A stretch of DNA of 44,076 nt from Runella zeae DSM 19591 (GCF_000423565.1 NZ_AUIF01000060.1:1-44076), one strand, 5' to 3'. Positions 13,632 through 23,785 are shown, numbered from the stretch's first letter. The notes: generated from the sequence alone by a model not told the origin. Program-made: numbers and translations.

Positions 13632-15515
13632 CTATTGAGGCAGATTAAACTGACGCATCACAGATTTAAAAATCGGATTTGAATGGTAGGATTTAAAAGC
13701 AATCATCACTTTGGTATCGCGATAAAGATAGCCTCCATCAGCGGCTTTTTTGAGATTGATAAGGCTACTATCGGGCTGATTGAGACCTGCATATACCACC
13801 GCCCGTTCGTAGTAAGCACGGGGAGTATCGGCCAATGTCTGGAGATATTGGCGGGCTTTTTGGGTATTTCCTCGTTTGGCTTCGCAGTAAATCAAAATAG
13901 GTACCTGACCTTTATCATCTGGATTTAAGCGGATTGCGTCTTCAAAAGCCGATACTGCTTTAGGATAATCACTCTGGGATACCCAATATAAAGCAATCGA
14001 CATCTTGAAAGAAAAAGACTTATCGAAAAGGGTTTGTCCTGTTTCAATCCCCGCTCTAGCTTCCTCTCCACGACTCGCTAGGCTACAATTAATAATGTGA
14101 GCACTCAGCATGATAGGATGAAGGGGTGCAAGTGCAATCGCCTGTGAACTACACTCAATCGCCTTATCAAGCTTTCCGGTAGTGCGCATAAGTAAGCCAT
14201 ACCAATGATAAATGTCTGCATTGTTGGGATTGTGCTGTAAGGCTATCTGGTAGGCATTTTCGGAAGCGCCCCATTGATAAGTAGCATAATAAAGACTTCC
14301 CAATACGCCATAGGCAGAACTGTTGGCTGCATCAAACTGAATGGCTTTTAGGGCATTTTTTTTGGTCAATTCGTCAAGTTTAGAAGATTCCATCTTATTG
14401 GAACCACGTAGTAAATGGTAGGCAAAGGCTTTGAGCGCATAGGCTTCTGCAAAAGTAGAGTCGATTTTGAGAGCACGGTCAAAACGAACAATACTAGCCA
14501 AGAGGTCTTCATCCATTCGACTTACTAAAAGCTGCCGCCCTTGTACCATGATATTATAGGCTTCAGGACTGCGGGTATGTTTTTCGTTAGCCAAAGCATT
14601 CACAGTGAGCTTTAGTTGAGCAGCCACTTCCTTTACAATTTGGTCTGTCAGTTGAAAAATATCCTTGTATGCACCATTGTATGTTTTAGACCAAAGTCTA
14701 ATATCATTTTGGGTGTCAATCATTTCGAGTTTGATTTGAATCTGATCACCTGTTTTCAAAATAGCTCCCCTGATTACATTGCCTACATGAAGCTCATCCC
14801 CAATTTTCCAAATACTTTTTTTGGTATTTTTATATTGGTCGGAAGACGAGCGTGCAATCACTCTCAGGTTTTTGATAAGCGAAAGAGAAGTATGAAGTTC
14901 GCTCATCACTCCGTCTAAGATAGGCTCAGTATCGGTCGTACCAAGGTTTGTAAAAGGCAAAATGGCTAAAGAACTTTGGGTAGGCTGCGGAGAGGTAGAT
15001 TCTCTTCTTATCAACAACAAGATGGCGCTCATAGCAGTTAAAAACATAACGCCCCAAAAAACATATATACCGCTACGTTTCAGTGTTATACTATTCAAAA
15101 ACAGTTTCTTAGGTGGTGGTGATGCCGTAATTACGATTGGTGGTTCTTCTTGGAGGCTGCGCGCTTCTGTCTGAATACTGTGTTGTATCTGCTGTTTTCT
15201 AAAATCAGAAGGACTGAGTTTGAACTCTTGGATAAAATAAGTACTAAAATTCTGAGGATTGACCAAGCCTACCATGTCACCAATCTCCGAAATACGGAGG
15301 TCGGTATTTTTCAACAAATCTCTAGCTTTTAGCAATTTACGCCGACGAATATACAAAGTTGCCGAAAGTTCTGATTCTTCTTTGAGCAATCTATGCAAAC
15401 GTGAGCGACTCATCCCAAGTTGCTCACAGATAGTATCAATCGTAAGGGAGGGATTGTCAAGGTTATCGTCAATCAGCTTATTTAATTTTTCTATAAAGAC
15501 CTTATCAGTCATCAT
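13632..15515 (-). CDS. AraC-HTH membrane regulator with TolB-like and TPR domains
   Basis: A 627-residue chimeric regulator. An AraC-type helix-turn-helix pair occupies about residues 1-107 (two HTHs ending YFIQEFKLSPSDFRKQ). One membrane helix lies at about 149-169 (YVFWGVMFLTAMSAILLLI). A FlgO/TolB-like alpha/beta domain follows (SLAILPFTNLG at about 182, then IRLWSKTYNGAYKDIFQL). TPR repeats fill about 310-610. The DNA-binding part is cytoplasmic and the rest should be periplasmic, so binding outside would be relayed to the DNA-binding domain. It is divergent from an alpha/beta hydrolase gene, its likely target. The signal is unknown. Confidence 0.8.
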   Translation of the reverse strand: MMTDKVFIEKLNKLIDDNLDNPSLTIDTICEQLGMSRSRLHRLLKEESELSATLYIRRRKLLKARDLLKNTDLRISEIGDMVGLVNPQNFSTYFIQEFKLSPSDFRKQQIQHSIQTEARSLQEEPPIVITASPPPKKLFLNSITLKRSGIYVFWGVMFLTAMSAILLLIRRESTSPQPTQSSLAILPFTNLGTTDTEPILDGVMSELHTSLSLIKNLRVIARSSSDQYKNTKKSIWKIGDELHVGNVIRGAILKTGDQIQIKLEMIDTQNDIRLWSKTYNGAYKDIFQLTDQIVKEVAAQLKLTVNALANEKHTRSPEAYNIMVQGRQLLVSRMDEDLLASIVRFDRALKIDSTFAEAYALKAFAYHLLRGSNKMESSKLDELTKKNALKAIQFDAANSSAYGVLGSLYYATYQWGASENAYQIALQHNPNNADIYHWYGLLMRTTGKLDKAIECSSQAIALAPLHPIMLSAHIINCSLASRGEEARAGIETGQTLFDKSFSFKMSIALYWVSQSDYPKAVSAFEDAIRLNPDDKGQVPILIYCEAKRGNTQKARQYLQTLADTPRAYYERAVVYAGLNQPDSSLINLKKAADGGYLYRDTKVMIAFKSYHSNPIFKSVMRQFNLPQ

Positions 15516-15692
15516 TTTCTAAAGTAGGCCGTGGAGTTTTTCTGGTTAAATATACTCATATTTCATAAAGAACTCCTTTGTTGTGAGTATTCGGTTACAT
15601 TCAAAAAAAGTTTTTGTAAAGCTTTCTATTATCTTCCAAACGATGCTGTAAATTTGAAACTCCACCCAAAGCTCATCATTGACAGCTACCTC

Positions 15693-16754
15693 ATGCCAAG
15701 AATACTCCTTTTCTTTTTTCTTCAGATAAGCTTTATGCCTAATAGCTTTTCCCAAAATATTGCCAATTTCGTAGATATAAAACCAAAATATGATAGTGCC
15801 AAAATCGAATTTAAAAGGTTTGAAAAAACGCATAGGAGTTTTATCCAGACAAAAAATACGAAGATGTATTATCTTAGTTGGGGTAATCCTCAACATACAC
15901 CGCTGATTTGGGCGCATGGGAGTTTTACAAATAGCTATGAATTATTAGGGCTTGCCGAAGATTTAGTAAAACAGGGGTATTATGTCATTGCGATTGATTA
16001 TTATGGACATGGCCTTACCAAAATCCCGCCCCATGAGGTGTCTTTGTATCACGTAGCCGATGACATCAATACATTGATGGAAGCAAAAAAAATCAAAAAA
16101 GCGGTAATTGGCGGTTGGTCGAGAGGAGGATTTATCGCTACGGCTTTTTATGATGCTTATCCCGACAAAGTGCTAGGGTTGGTTCTAGAAGATGGCGGCT
16201 CGGTTTCGACCAATACTCATTATCATCAATTAGAAGACCCCGTATTACGCCAACAAGTCCAAAATATTTTCAAGGACAGAGTGACATACGCCAAATTCGA
16301 CACTGAATATGAAGCTTATAAAACCTATTATGATTATAGCAGCGGTGGTACGCAGTTTGAACTTTTGGCTTGGCTGACAGCAGACGACCAAGGGAAATGG
16401 AGCATTGGAAACGGCCTCGAAAAATTGTTTCATATGGCGAATGAAGCTCAGTTTATTGACAACATTTTGAGACCTACCCAATCGACATTGTTTGGGGAAT
16501 CAATGGCTATCATTGAGCCTAAGATTGTATATCGAAATTTACAGGTGCCGATGCTTATCTTAGACCCTACTTCAGAGCATGACCTTTTCCCCTATGAGGT
16601 TGAAAATAGAAAGCTCCAAAAGCAACATCCCCGTCTCATTACTCATAAAATTTATGAGCATACAGGCCACAATATTCATTACGAAAAACCTGCTTTATTT
16701 GTCGAAGATTTAGGAGCGTTTTTAAAAATTGTCAAAGCGCATTGGGCCAAATAA
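15693..16754 (+). CDS. Secreted alpha/beta hydrolase
   Basis: The start is placed at ATG 15693 because it opens a signal peptide (MPRILLFFFLQISFMPNSFS); the longer frame from 15531 would bury it. About 353 residues. WAHGSF is the oxyanion-loop region, GGWSRGG carries the likely nucleophile Ser, DPTSEHDLFP the Asp and HTGHNIHYEKP the His. The protein is periplasmic or secreted, of the lipase/esterase-like fold. It is divergent from the AraC/TolB/TPR regulator with about 180 bases between starts, so it may be regulated by it. Substrate unknown. Confidence 0.75.
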   Translation: MPRILLFFFLQISFMPNSFSQNIANFVDIKPKYDSAKIEFKRFEKTHRSFIQTKNTKMYYLSWGNPQHTPLIWAHGSFTNSYELLGLAEDLVKQGYYVIAIDYYGHGLTKIPPHEVSLYHVADDINTLMEAKKIKKAVIGGWSRGGFIATAFYDAYPDKVLGLVLEDGGSVSTNTHYHQLEDPVLRQQVQNIFKDRVTYAKFDTEYEAYKTYYDYSSGGTQFELLAWLTADDQGKWSIGNGLEKLFHMANEAQFIDNILRPTQSTLFGESMAIIEPKIVYRNLQVPMLILDPTSEHDLFPYEVENRKLQKQHPRLITHKIYEHTGHNIHYEKPALFVEDLGAFLKIVKAHWAK

Positions 16755-16762
16755 GCTTTGTT

Positions 16763-17500
16763 TTACTTTCCAGCAGTTTTGATTTTGATATTGCGATACC
16801 ATACAGTGCTCCCCCAATCTTGCAAACCAATCAATCCGCTGTATATTCCTTGAGCAATAGGCGCATTTTTGAGACCACTTGCAGCTATTCTTTGCTTCCA
16901 ATCAGCGCCTTTGAGGTTATGTTCTTGAATCGTAAAGCCGTTGAGGGTGACGGTGAGCATTCCGTTTTTCAGGATCATATGCACTTGATTCCACTCTCCT
17001 ACGGGATTGAGTTCGCGCACGCGGGCATTGGCTACGCCAAAAAAATCGCCTGCGCGGTGTTTGTTTTCAGAAGCTCCTTCGTAAATTCTATCGTCCAGTA
17101 CCTGCAATTCCAAACCTGTATCGTGCATGTTTTTGTATTGCGGTGCTTCTTTCACAAAAAAGAAAATACCGCTATTGGCAAGTGAGCTTACTTTCCATTC
17201 GGCCTTAAACTCAAAATCTCCATTGACCGATTCGTCGGTTACTATATCTCCTCCATTAACGGCTTTATTGCCTCCTCTATTGGGTACATGTAATTTGATA
17301 GCTCCTTGCTCTATCATCCACGCACTCCCTACCGCCTTCCCTCCGTAAGCATGCCATCCACTCAAATCTTTGCCGTTGAAAAGTAATTTCCAGCCTTGTT
17401 TTTTTTCTTGGGCAGTGAGCGTGTTTTGCGCTTGAATTGATGAGCATACTAGACCAAAAGCACAGAGGAATACAGCGATAAACTTCGACATACACAACAT
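16763..17500 (-). CDS. DUF1080 (3-keto-disaccharide hydrolase-like) secreted protein
   Basis: A 245-residue protein with a signal peptide (an internal Met4 is an alternative start). GWKLLFNGKDLSGWHAYGG is the characteristic opening of DUF1080. GDFEFKAEWKVSSLANSGIF, HDTGLELQVLDD and GEWNQVHMILKNG follow in the family's order. The fold is a concanavalin-like beta sandwich. Some members hydrolyse 3-keto-glycosides and others only bind sugar. It is convergent with the alpha/beta hydrolase gene, ending eight bases from it, and is probably periplasmic. Confidence 0.85.
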   Translation of the reverse strand: MLCMSKFIAVFLCAFGLVCSSIQAQNTLTAQEKKQGWKLLFNGKDLSGWHAYGGKAVGSAWMIEQGAIKLHVPNRGGNKAVNGGDIVTDESVNGDFEFKAEWKVSSLANSGIFFFVKEAPQYKNMHDTGLELQVLDDRIYEGASENKHRAGDFFGVANARVRELNPVGEWNQVHMILKNGMLTVTLNGFTIQEHNLKGADWKQRIAASGLKNAPIAQGIYSGLIGLQDWGSTVWYRNIKIKTAGK

Positions 17501-17558
17501 TTTTTAGGGTGATGTATGTAGAAGTCTATCGCTTTCCTAAATTACTCTTTGTAGGTTG

Positions 17559-20285
17559 TTAATCTATTTTTAGCAGTTTTTTAGCCAATCGTTTTTCGGC
17601 AGTTTGGGCTTGAATAAAATAACTACCCGCACGCAATGACGCCACTGAAAGCGTACTTTGATGAAGTTTGCTAGGCTGCGGGGATTTCCATTCTTGCAAA
17701 ACCCTTCCACTAGCATCAGTCAACTGAAAAGATACCGCCGCCGCTTGGGGCATCAAAAGCTTAATATGACACAAATTAGCCACGGGATTGGGCGAAATCT
17801 CCAACGTCATCTCTGCCGTGATAGGCTCAATGGAAGTAATGATGCCCACCGTGATTTCATTGGAGGTAGCCACGCAACCTGTCCGGGTCACAAGCACACG
17901 GTATGTTCCGGCTTGTGAAGTACTGTAAGCATTGGTAGTAGCATTGGCAATGGGGTTATTGTTTTGCTGCCACTGATAGCTAAGCCCCGTACCCGTATTG
18001 GCGGTAAGGGTAGTAGTTTCGTTGGGCATAATTTGCGTCTTGGTTGCCGTAATAGTCGCGGGAGGAAGCGCAAACGCCTCAATACCCGCCGCAGGCGAAG
18101 TACCAATACAACCGCGTGCATCTTTGACAACAACAGTCACATTACCAGCTGTATTCACCGTATAAGTGTTGAGATTAGTACCTACATTGACCGTGTCTTT
18201 TTTCCATTGATAGGTCAAAGGTGCTACTCCACCCTGTACCGCAGCGGTGAGAGTCGTACTTTGATTGGGACAAAACCCTAACGTACCTGTCACGGTAGGG
18301 CGGACATTATCTTCCGAAACATTGACAATTGTAGAAACAAGACAGCCTTCACTATCTACAATACTCAAGCCATACTGCCCTCCGTCTTTGATCTGAAGGC
18401 TATCTTTATTATTATCCACTTCTACATTGGCGATTTTCCACTGGTAAGTAAAAGGCGATTTTCCTCCCCCTATTTCGGCTCGAAGTGTAGAGCCTACATT
18501 ACTACATACCGAAGGCGTTCCTCCAATACGTAGCGTAGGCATCATGGGCTGAATCACTTCCACATTACTAGGGGCTGAAGTACACCCCCTTCCATCTACT
18601 ACGGTTACTTTGTATATACCTCTTTCTCTAGCTACGAAGCTCTGAGAAGTTGCAATGACAGTGCTCGAATCTCCCTTGCTCCAACGGTATAGAAAAGGGC
18701 CATTGCCATTGGCAGGAACAGCATTCAGCGCTACACTACCGCCGTTGCAAGGAATCCTTAGGTTGGGAGCTTCGATAGTAACCGATACCGTACAGTTGCT
18801 AGGTTTGATTGCAATAGGAGCCGCAAACAATTCCCAACCTACATTAGGATCTGTCGAATTGGCATAATACAAGGCGATGTCGTTTACGATTCCGCACAAA
18901 TAAGTCCCACTAGCGGGAGTCAGGCTAAAAAGTGTATCTGTTTCTCCCGAAGTACCATCTGTACGCCAGCCATAAAAATCTTGGTTGGGGCCTTGAGCGA
19001 TAAAAACAGCGTTGTTGTTATAGTTCAAATAGGTATTGTCAGGCCCCACGTCGAGGGCTTTCCCTACCCTTGATGTGATGAGTGAAGGTACTGCTTGGGA
19101 AACCGACGCGCCCCAGAGCCCACTTTGAATAGCGGGATTGCCTTGGTTTCCGTTTAAACTTCCTAATAACAAGAATGAATTTTTCAATCCAAAAATCCGC
19201 TCAGGACGTTCTACCGAAGTATTGCTTACAAGCCTAGTGCCCTCATCTGTACCATCGCTACGCCAAATAGCACCTACATTGGCACTTCCTCCTACTCCTG
19301 TGAGGCGAGTCGGCGTCAGAAAATAAACGATATTGTCGATTGCGGTGAGATTACTAGGTACACCTAATGACGAAGAAGCCGAAAAAACATCTGTGCTACT
19401 GCTCAATTCTTTTACCAATACCGTCCCATCAGGTGTACCATCAGTACGATACAGTCTACGTGTATCTACAAAGTAAAGGTGATTGGAAGTAGCAACACTT
19501 CCAAAATTGTATTGACCCAAAAAAACGGGTCCAGATATATTTCCTTCACCAAATTCCTTAAAAAGCTGCGTATTGTTTTGAGTACCGTCTGTCACCCAAA
19601 GCTCTGAGCCAGTGGTAGAAAAATTGGCAGTAAAGTAAATTTTGTCTTTAAACCGCATAAGCGCACTCACAGTGGTAGCGGTGTTGTTACCAATGCGAGG
19701 TCTGATGACACTCGTTCCTGCCCCTGAACCATCTGTACGCCAAAGCTCATTGGAAGAGTTACCTATATTGCCCGCGCTTCTAGCCGTAAAATAAACGTAG
19801 TTTTCAGCCCCCAATACGGCTTGATAGTTGGCACTCACGATACCATTTGCCGTACCAGGATTGAAATCTCTTACAAGGCCTGTGCCGTCGGTAGTACCAT
19901 CAGTACGCCATAGTTCAGTACCTGTAGTGGTAGTATTAGCAAAAAAGAACAAATAATTGTCGTTGGCAATAAGTCCGCCAAATTCGTCACCCAAAATATT
20001 GGTAGCATATGTAAACGACAAAAAAATAGAGGTTCCTTGTCGTGTACCATCAGAGCGCCAAAGGGAAATTTTGGAACCATCCGACGCAAAGAAGTATAAG
20101 TAGCCCTTAAAAACGCAAAAATTATGACTTAGCTCTGAAGGCGACATTCCGGCGTTGCCCGTTACCCCAAAACGAATCGAGCTCCCACTTCCTACATTAA
20201 TATCTTTGACAAGATAGGGGCGAGTTTGCCCAAACACTTGACAGACACTCAATAATAGACCGATAAGTAAAGATTGATATTTCAT
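17559..20285 (-). CDS. Large secreted protein with ELWRTDGT repeats and T9SS sorting domain
   Basis: A 908-residue protein. A signal peptide (MKYQSLLIGLLLSVCQVFG) is followed by at least seven repeats of the ELWRTDGT/GTxLVKE type (about 30-480), a beta-propeller-like pattern. Three Ig/PKD-like segments with Gly-rich PLTYQWKK repeats span about 490-820. The last 80 residues (ISPNPVANLCHIKL to KKLLKID) are a type A T9SS C-terminal domain. It should be exported by the type IX system and anchored or released at the surface. Adhesion or carbohydrate binding is likely, but no catalytic motif is seen. Confidence 0.85.
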   Translation of the reverse strand: MKYQSLLIGLLLSVCQVFGQTRPYLVKDINVGSGSSIRFGVTGNAGMSPSELSHNFCVFKGYLYFFASDGSKISLWRSDGTRQGTSIFLSFTYATNILGDEFGGLIANDNYLFFFANTTTTGTELWRTDGTTDGTGLVRDFNPGTANGIVSANYQAVLGAENYVYFTARSAGNIGNSSNELWRTDGSGAGTSVIRPRIGNNTATTVSALMRFKDKIYFTANFSTTGSELWVTDGTQNNTQLFKEFGEGNISGPVFLGQYNFGSVATSNHLYFVDTRRLYRTDGTPDGTVLVKELSSSTDVFSASSSLGVPSNLTAIDNIVYFLTPTRLTGVGGSANVGAIWRSDGTDEGTRLVSNTSVERPERIFGLKNSFLLLGSLNGNQGNPAIQSGLWGASVSQAVPSLITSRVGKALDVGPDNTYLNYNNNAVFIAQGPNQDFYGWRTDGTSGETDTLFSLTPASGTYLCGIVNDIALYYANSTDPNVGWELFAAPIAIKPSNCTVSVTIEAPNLRIPCNGGSVALNAVPANGNGPFLYRWSKGDSSTVIATSQSFVARERGIYKVTVVDGRGCTSAPSNVEVIQPMMPTLRIGGTPSVCSNVGSTLRAEIGGGKSPFTYQWKIANVEVDNNKDSLQIKDGGQYGLSIVDSEGCLVSTIVNVSEDNVRPTVTGTLGFCPNQSTTLTAAVQGGVAPLTYQWKKDTVNVGTNLNTYTVNTAGNVTVVVKDARGCIGTSPAAGIEAFALPPATITATKTQIMPNETTTLTANTGTGLSYQWQQNNNPIANATTNAYSTSQAGTYRVLVTRTGCVATSNEITVGIITSIEPITAEMTLEISPNPVANLCHIKLLMPQAAAVSFQLTDASGRVLQEWKSPQPSKLHQSTLSVASLRAGSYFIQAQTAEKRLAKKLLKID

Positions 20286-20395
20286 GAAATGGCTTTTTGT
20301 TAACTGTCAATAGTTAATCGTGCTGGTCAAGTTAAGGGTTAATTTGCAAAATTTCATCGCAAAAACGCCATTAATTATCAAATGGCATAGATTAT

Positions 20396-20989
20396 TTAAT
20401 GCATTCGGTCGCCTCTTACTTCGAGAGTTTGCATGATATGAGCTTCGGCGGCAAGTAATTCTTTCCAACGTGACCGCACTTTGTCGGCAGGCAGGTAGGT
20501 TTCGGCTAGTTCAATAAAATTGCGATAATGGCCCGCCTCCGAAATCATCAACTCATGATAAAACTTCCGTAAATCTTCGTCGGCAATATGCTGAGAAAGG
20601 AGCTTAAAACGCTCACAGCTACGGGCTTCGATGAGCGCACACAGAAGCAATCGGTCCAAAAACACCTCTTCGCGGTCGCCTTTTTTCTTGATAATTTCTT
20701 GCAAACGATTGACGTATTCATCTTTACGAGCACGCCCTAATTTAAAACCTCTTTTGTTGAGTTCTTTCAAAACCATCCTGAAATGTGCCCATTCTTCGGC
20801 TACTACGGGGGTCATTACTTCCACCAATTTTTCTTTTTCGGGATAATGCACAATCATCGAAATACAAGCCGAGGCAGCTTTTTGTTCGCAATAAGCATGG
20901 TCAATCAGAATTTCTTCCAATTGCATTTCGGCGATATTGACCCAGCGCGGATCGGTAGGAAGCTCAAGGCCCAAAGTCGTCAGAGACAT
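20396..20989 (-). CDS. miaE: tRNA-(ms2io6A37) hydroxylase
   Basis: A 197-residue ferritin-like diiron protein. MQLEEILIDHAYCEQKAAS, VAEEWAHFRMVL, LIEARSCERF and ISEAGHYRNF carry the Glu and His ligands expected for MiaE. The enzyme hydroxylates the isopentenyl group of ms2i6A at position 37 of tRNAs that read UNN codons, with iron and oxygen. It is a monocistronic gene with a short AT-rich upstream region. The length is the usual one, and the start has no competing alternative. Confidence 0.9.
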   Translation of the reverse strand: MSLTTLGLELPTDPRWVNIAEMQLEEILIDHAYCEQKAASACISMIVHYPEKEKLVEVMTPVVAEEWAHFRMVLKELNKRGFKLGRARKDEYVNRLQEIIKKKGDREEVFLDRLLLCALIEARSCERFKLLSQHIADEDLRKFYHELMISEAGHYRNFIELAETYLPADKVRSRWKELLAAEAHIMQTLEVRGDRMH

Positions 20990-21154
20990 AATGTTTGGAG
21001 ACTAATTTTGGAAATACTTAATTACGCCTACAAAATTAAGGATTCTAAAATCATTGGCACTTCTTAAACTACTTATCTGATACTCCTATCTAAATTTAGC
21101 TTTTGCAAAAGTCCACAAAAGCGTATTATTTTCGCTTAACTCTCCTCAAACAGC

Positions 21155-22606
21155 ATGAAAAAACAACTCTTGAGTTTTTTATTGGTAAGCATTTTCGCGC
21201 GAAGTATCGCTCAGGTCTACAGCGTCGAACAGTCTAAAAGCGATCTAAATTTTCTCCGCCATATCTTAGAAGAAGCACATCCGGGGCTTTATTGGTACAC
21301 GCCAAAAGATAGCATGGACAGTGCCTTTGAGAAGGCTTTCAACCAACTCGACCGCCCCATGAGCGAAAAAGAGCTGTTTTTTAAGTGGGCGCCCCTCATT
21401 ACCAACATCCACTGTGGGCATACTTATCTGATGAATTCGGAAGCTTTTGACGCCCAAAAAGACGACAACTCTTGGTTTCCTTTTCATTGTCAAGTCATTA
21501 ACAATCAGCTTTTTGTCCGACTTTTGGGTAAAAACTGCTCTGATACCACCCTTGTACGCGGCACCGAAATCTTGCGCATCAACGACAGACCTGTTTCTGA
21601 ATTTATCCAAACTGCGCGCAATTATTGCCAAGCCGATGGCTACAACCAAACTTTTAAAGATTACTTTTTGAGTTTGTATCGGTTAGAAGAAACCATCAAC
21701 GACCTCTACAACATCAAAGCTCCGTATCGAATGCTCGTCAAAAGCCCCCGAGGCGAAGTTCGCGAAAGTATTGTGTTTACAAAAACACGTACTGTGGTTT
21801 CAAATACCTCCTCCAAACCCTCCAAAGCCGAAAAAAAACAGCAAGCGAAGGCCGCTTTGGAAAAACTACGCAATTTCAAAGTGCTATCAGAAGCGCCACA
21901 CACGCTTCTGATGACTTGCAATGGCTTTGGATATGAAGATCATAAAAAATTCCACAAAAGCGTTTTTCGGGTGTTGGAACAACAAAAAATTAAAAACCTA
22001 ATCATCGATTTACGCAACAATCCCGGCGGAGATACCGGTAGCAGTGATGATATTTTGAGGTATGTACTGACCCAAGCTATTCCCAATTTTCGAACCTGCG
22101 ATGCGCCCGTCAATCAGCTATCTTTTACGGCACACATCGCCCCCGCCCCTAAAGATCATTTGTTTAATCCCAAAGAATTGAAACAACTTCCCAACGGACA
22201 ATACCGCCGCATTGCCGACGGTATCGAAATCGTAAAACCTTATAAAAAAGGCCACTTCAACGGACAAATATATGTACTCACGAGCGGTTTTACTTTTTCG
22301 GCGGGTGCGATTTTGGCGAGTTTACTCAAAGCCCACACCAATGCTATTTTGATTGGTCAAGAGACGGGTGGAGGTGAAGCAGGATGCAGCGGCGGCCTTA
22401 CCTCTAAAGTAATACTCCCACAAACCAAAATGATAGTAAATTTTCCTCATTTTAGACTTGAAACCAATACCTCTGCCCCCAATGTAGGTAGAGGCGTACA
22501 GCCCCACTACCCTGTTGTTTATACGGCCAAAGATATAGCTTCAGGACGAGACGTAGAAATGGAAAAAGCCATAAAGCTGATTCTAAACCGAAAAGAGACT
22601 TTCTAA
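21155..22606 (+). CDS. S41-family (C-terminal processing) peptidase
   Basis: A 483-residue secreted S41 peptidase. The signal is LLSFLLVSIFARSIAQ. NLIIDLRNNPGGDTGSSDD marks the core, and LTSGFTFSAGAILAS carries the nucleophile Ser382. An acidic linker (about 225-235, KPSKAEKKQQAK) separates the N-terminal part. S41 members cleave C-terminal ends of periplasmic proteins. The 3' end and terminator are duplicated in tandem in the intergenic gap. Confidence 0.85.
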   Translation: MKKQLLSFLLVSIFARSIAQVYSVEQSKSDLNFLRHILEEAHPGLYWYTPKDSMDSAFEKAFNQLDRPMSEKELFFKWAPLITNIHCGHTYLMNSEAFDAQKDDNSWFPFHCQVINNQLFVRLLGKNCSDTTLVRGTEILRINDRPVSEFIQTARNYCQADGYNQTFKDYFLSLYRLEETINDLYNIKAPYRMLVKSPRGEVRESIVFTKTRTVVSNTSSKPSKAEKKQQAKAALEKLRNFKVLSEAPHTLLMTCNGFGYEDHKKFHKSVFRVLEQQKIKNLIIDLRNNPGGDTGSSDDILRYVLTQAIPNFRTCDAPVNQLSFTAHIAPAPKDHLFNPKELKQLPNGQYRRIADGIEIVKPYKKGHFNGQIYVLTSGFTFSAGAILASLLKAHTNAILIGQETGGGEAGCSGGLTSKVILPQTKMIVNFPHFRLETNTSAPNVGRGVQPHYPVVYTAKDIASGRDVEMEKAIKLILNRKETF

Positions 22607-22725
22607 GTTTGGAAAAGACATAGACCTAAAACTTAGAAAGTCTTACCTAAAAGCCATCGAGCTGATTCTAAACCGAAAAGAGACTTTCTAAGTTTGGAAA
22701 AGACATAAACCTGAAACTTAGAAAG
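22565..22725. repeat. 85-bp tandem duplication of a convergent terminator
   Basis: Copy one at 22565-22640 and copy two at 22650-22725 share nearly all bases with an 85-base period. Each contains the final codons AAA-CCG-AAA region and a 12-14 base inverted repeat: CTTTCTAAGTTT with its complement AAACTTAGAAAG, across about 18 bases. Copy one includes the S41 stop; copy two includes the stop of the convergent dehydratase. The hairpin serves as terminator for both genes, and the duplication doubled it. Confidence 0.8.
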
Positions 22726-23659
22726 GCAATTTACCCAAATCTACATTGCCTCCTGTAAGAATAATGCCTACTTTTTTTCCTGAAAATCTCTCTTTGTTGC
22801 GCAATAGCGCCGCAAAAGGCACCGCACAGGAAGGTTCAATAATGATTTTCATCCGTTCCCAAATCAGGCGCATGGCCTCGATGATTTCGGGGTCACTTAC
22901 CAACAAAATATCTTTCACATGTACCCGAATGATTTCGAGGGTTTTGTCACCGAGATTGGTTAGCAATCCATCAGCGATGGTATTAATAAAAGGGGCTTTT
23001 TCAATATGCCCAGTTTTGATGGACAATACCGCATCGGCGGCGCCTTCGGGTTCGCCCGCTATCACCTCCGCTTTGGGACAAAGATAATGAGCACTCAAAG
23101 CGGTACCGCTCAACAATCCACCACCGCCCACGGGAGCCATAATCACATCAAAATTTCCTTTTTCTTCAATCAATTCTTTGGTGGCCGTAGCTTGCCCTGC
23201 AATCACGCGATAGTCATTGAAAGGGTGAATCATGGTAGCTCCCTGCGCTGCCATAACTTGTGCCACGGTACTTTCACGGGCTTCGAGCGTAGGCTCACAC
23301 TCAATCACCTCCGCACCATAGCCGCGTACTGCATCTTTTTTGACTTGCGGCGCAGTGCGTGGCATTACGATATAGGCTTTGGTACCTACCAAGCCTGCCG
23401 CATACGCAATCGCCTGCGCGTGGTTGCCCGACGAATGTGTGGTTACGCCATTGGTGAGTTCTTCTTCCGACAACGACAGCACGGCATTGACCCCTCCACG
23501 TGCTTTAAATGCGCCGATTTTCTGGAAATTTTCGCATTTAAAATAAACCTCTGCTCCACTTAAACGATTGAGAGTCTCACACGTAAGAACTGGTGTCTGA
23601 TGAATATAAGGGCGGATGCGCTCGTGCGCCGCTGTAATGACAGATAAAGTAGGAATCAT
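22718..23659 (-). CDS. PLP-dependent threonine/serine dehydratase-family enzyme
   Basis: A 313-residue fold-type II PLP enzyme. Lys52 in GAFKARGG forms the Schiff base. SSGNHAQAIAYAA is the substrate-binding loop, and PVGGGGLLSGTALS binds the phosphate of PLP. EPEGAADAVLSI and LTGGNVDLGKLPF complete the pattern. There is no C-terminal regulatory ACT domain, so it is the short catabolic or racemase-like type rather than full-length IlvA. It could deaminate threonine or serine, act as serine racemase or hydroxyaspartate lyase. Its stop sits inside the duplicated terminator. Confidence 0.85.
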   Translation of the reverse strand: MIPTLSVITAAHERIRPYIHQTPVLTCETLNRLSGAEVYFKCENFQKIGAFKARGGVNAVLSLSEEELTNGVTTHSSGNHAQAIAYAAGLVGTKAYIVMPRTAPQVKKDAVRGYGAEVIECEPTLEARESTVAQVMAAQGATMIHPFNDYRVIAGQATATKELIEEKGNFDVIMAPVGGGGLLSGTALSAHYLCPKAEVIAGEPEGAADAVLSIKTGHIEKAPFINTIADGLLTNLGDKTLEIIRVHVKDILLVSDPEIIEAMRLIWERMKIIIEPSCAVPFAALLRNKERFSGKKVGIILTGGNVDLGKLPF

Positions 23660-23785
23660 AAGTATGGGTTTACGGAAGCGATAAAAGTAGGAGGTTTTGA
23701 AAAAAATACAAAACCTCCTAAATAGAATATTTCTCAGGAAGTCGCTTTAAAAGACCTAATGTAGAAGAAAAAAAATCAGGTATGA

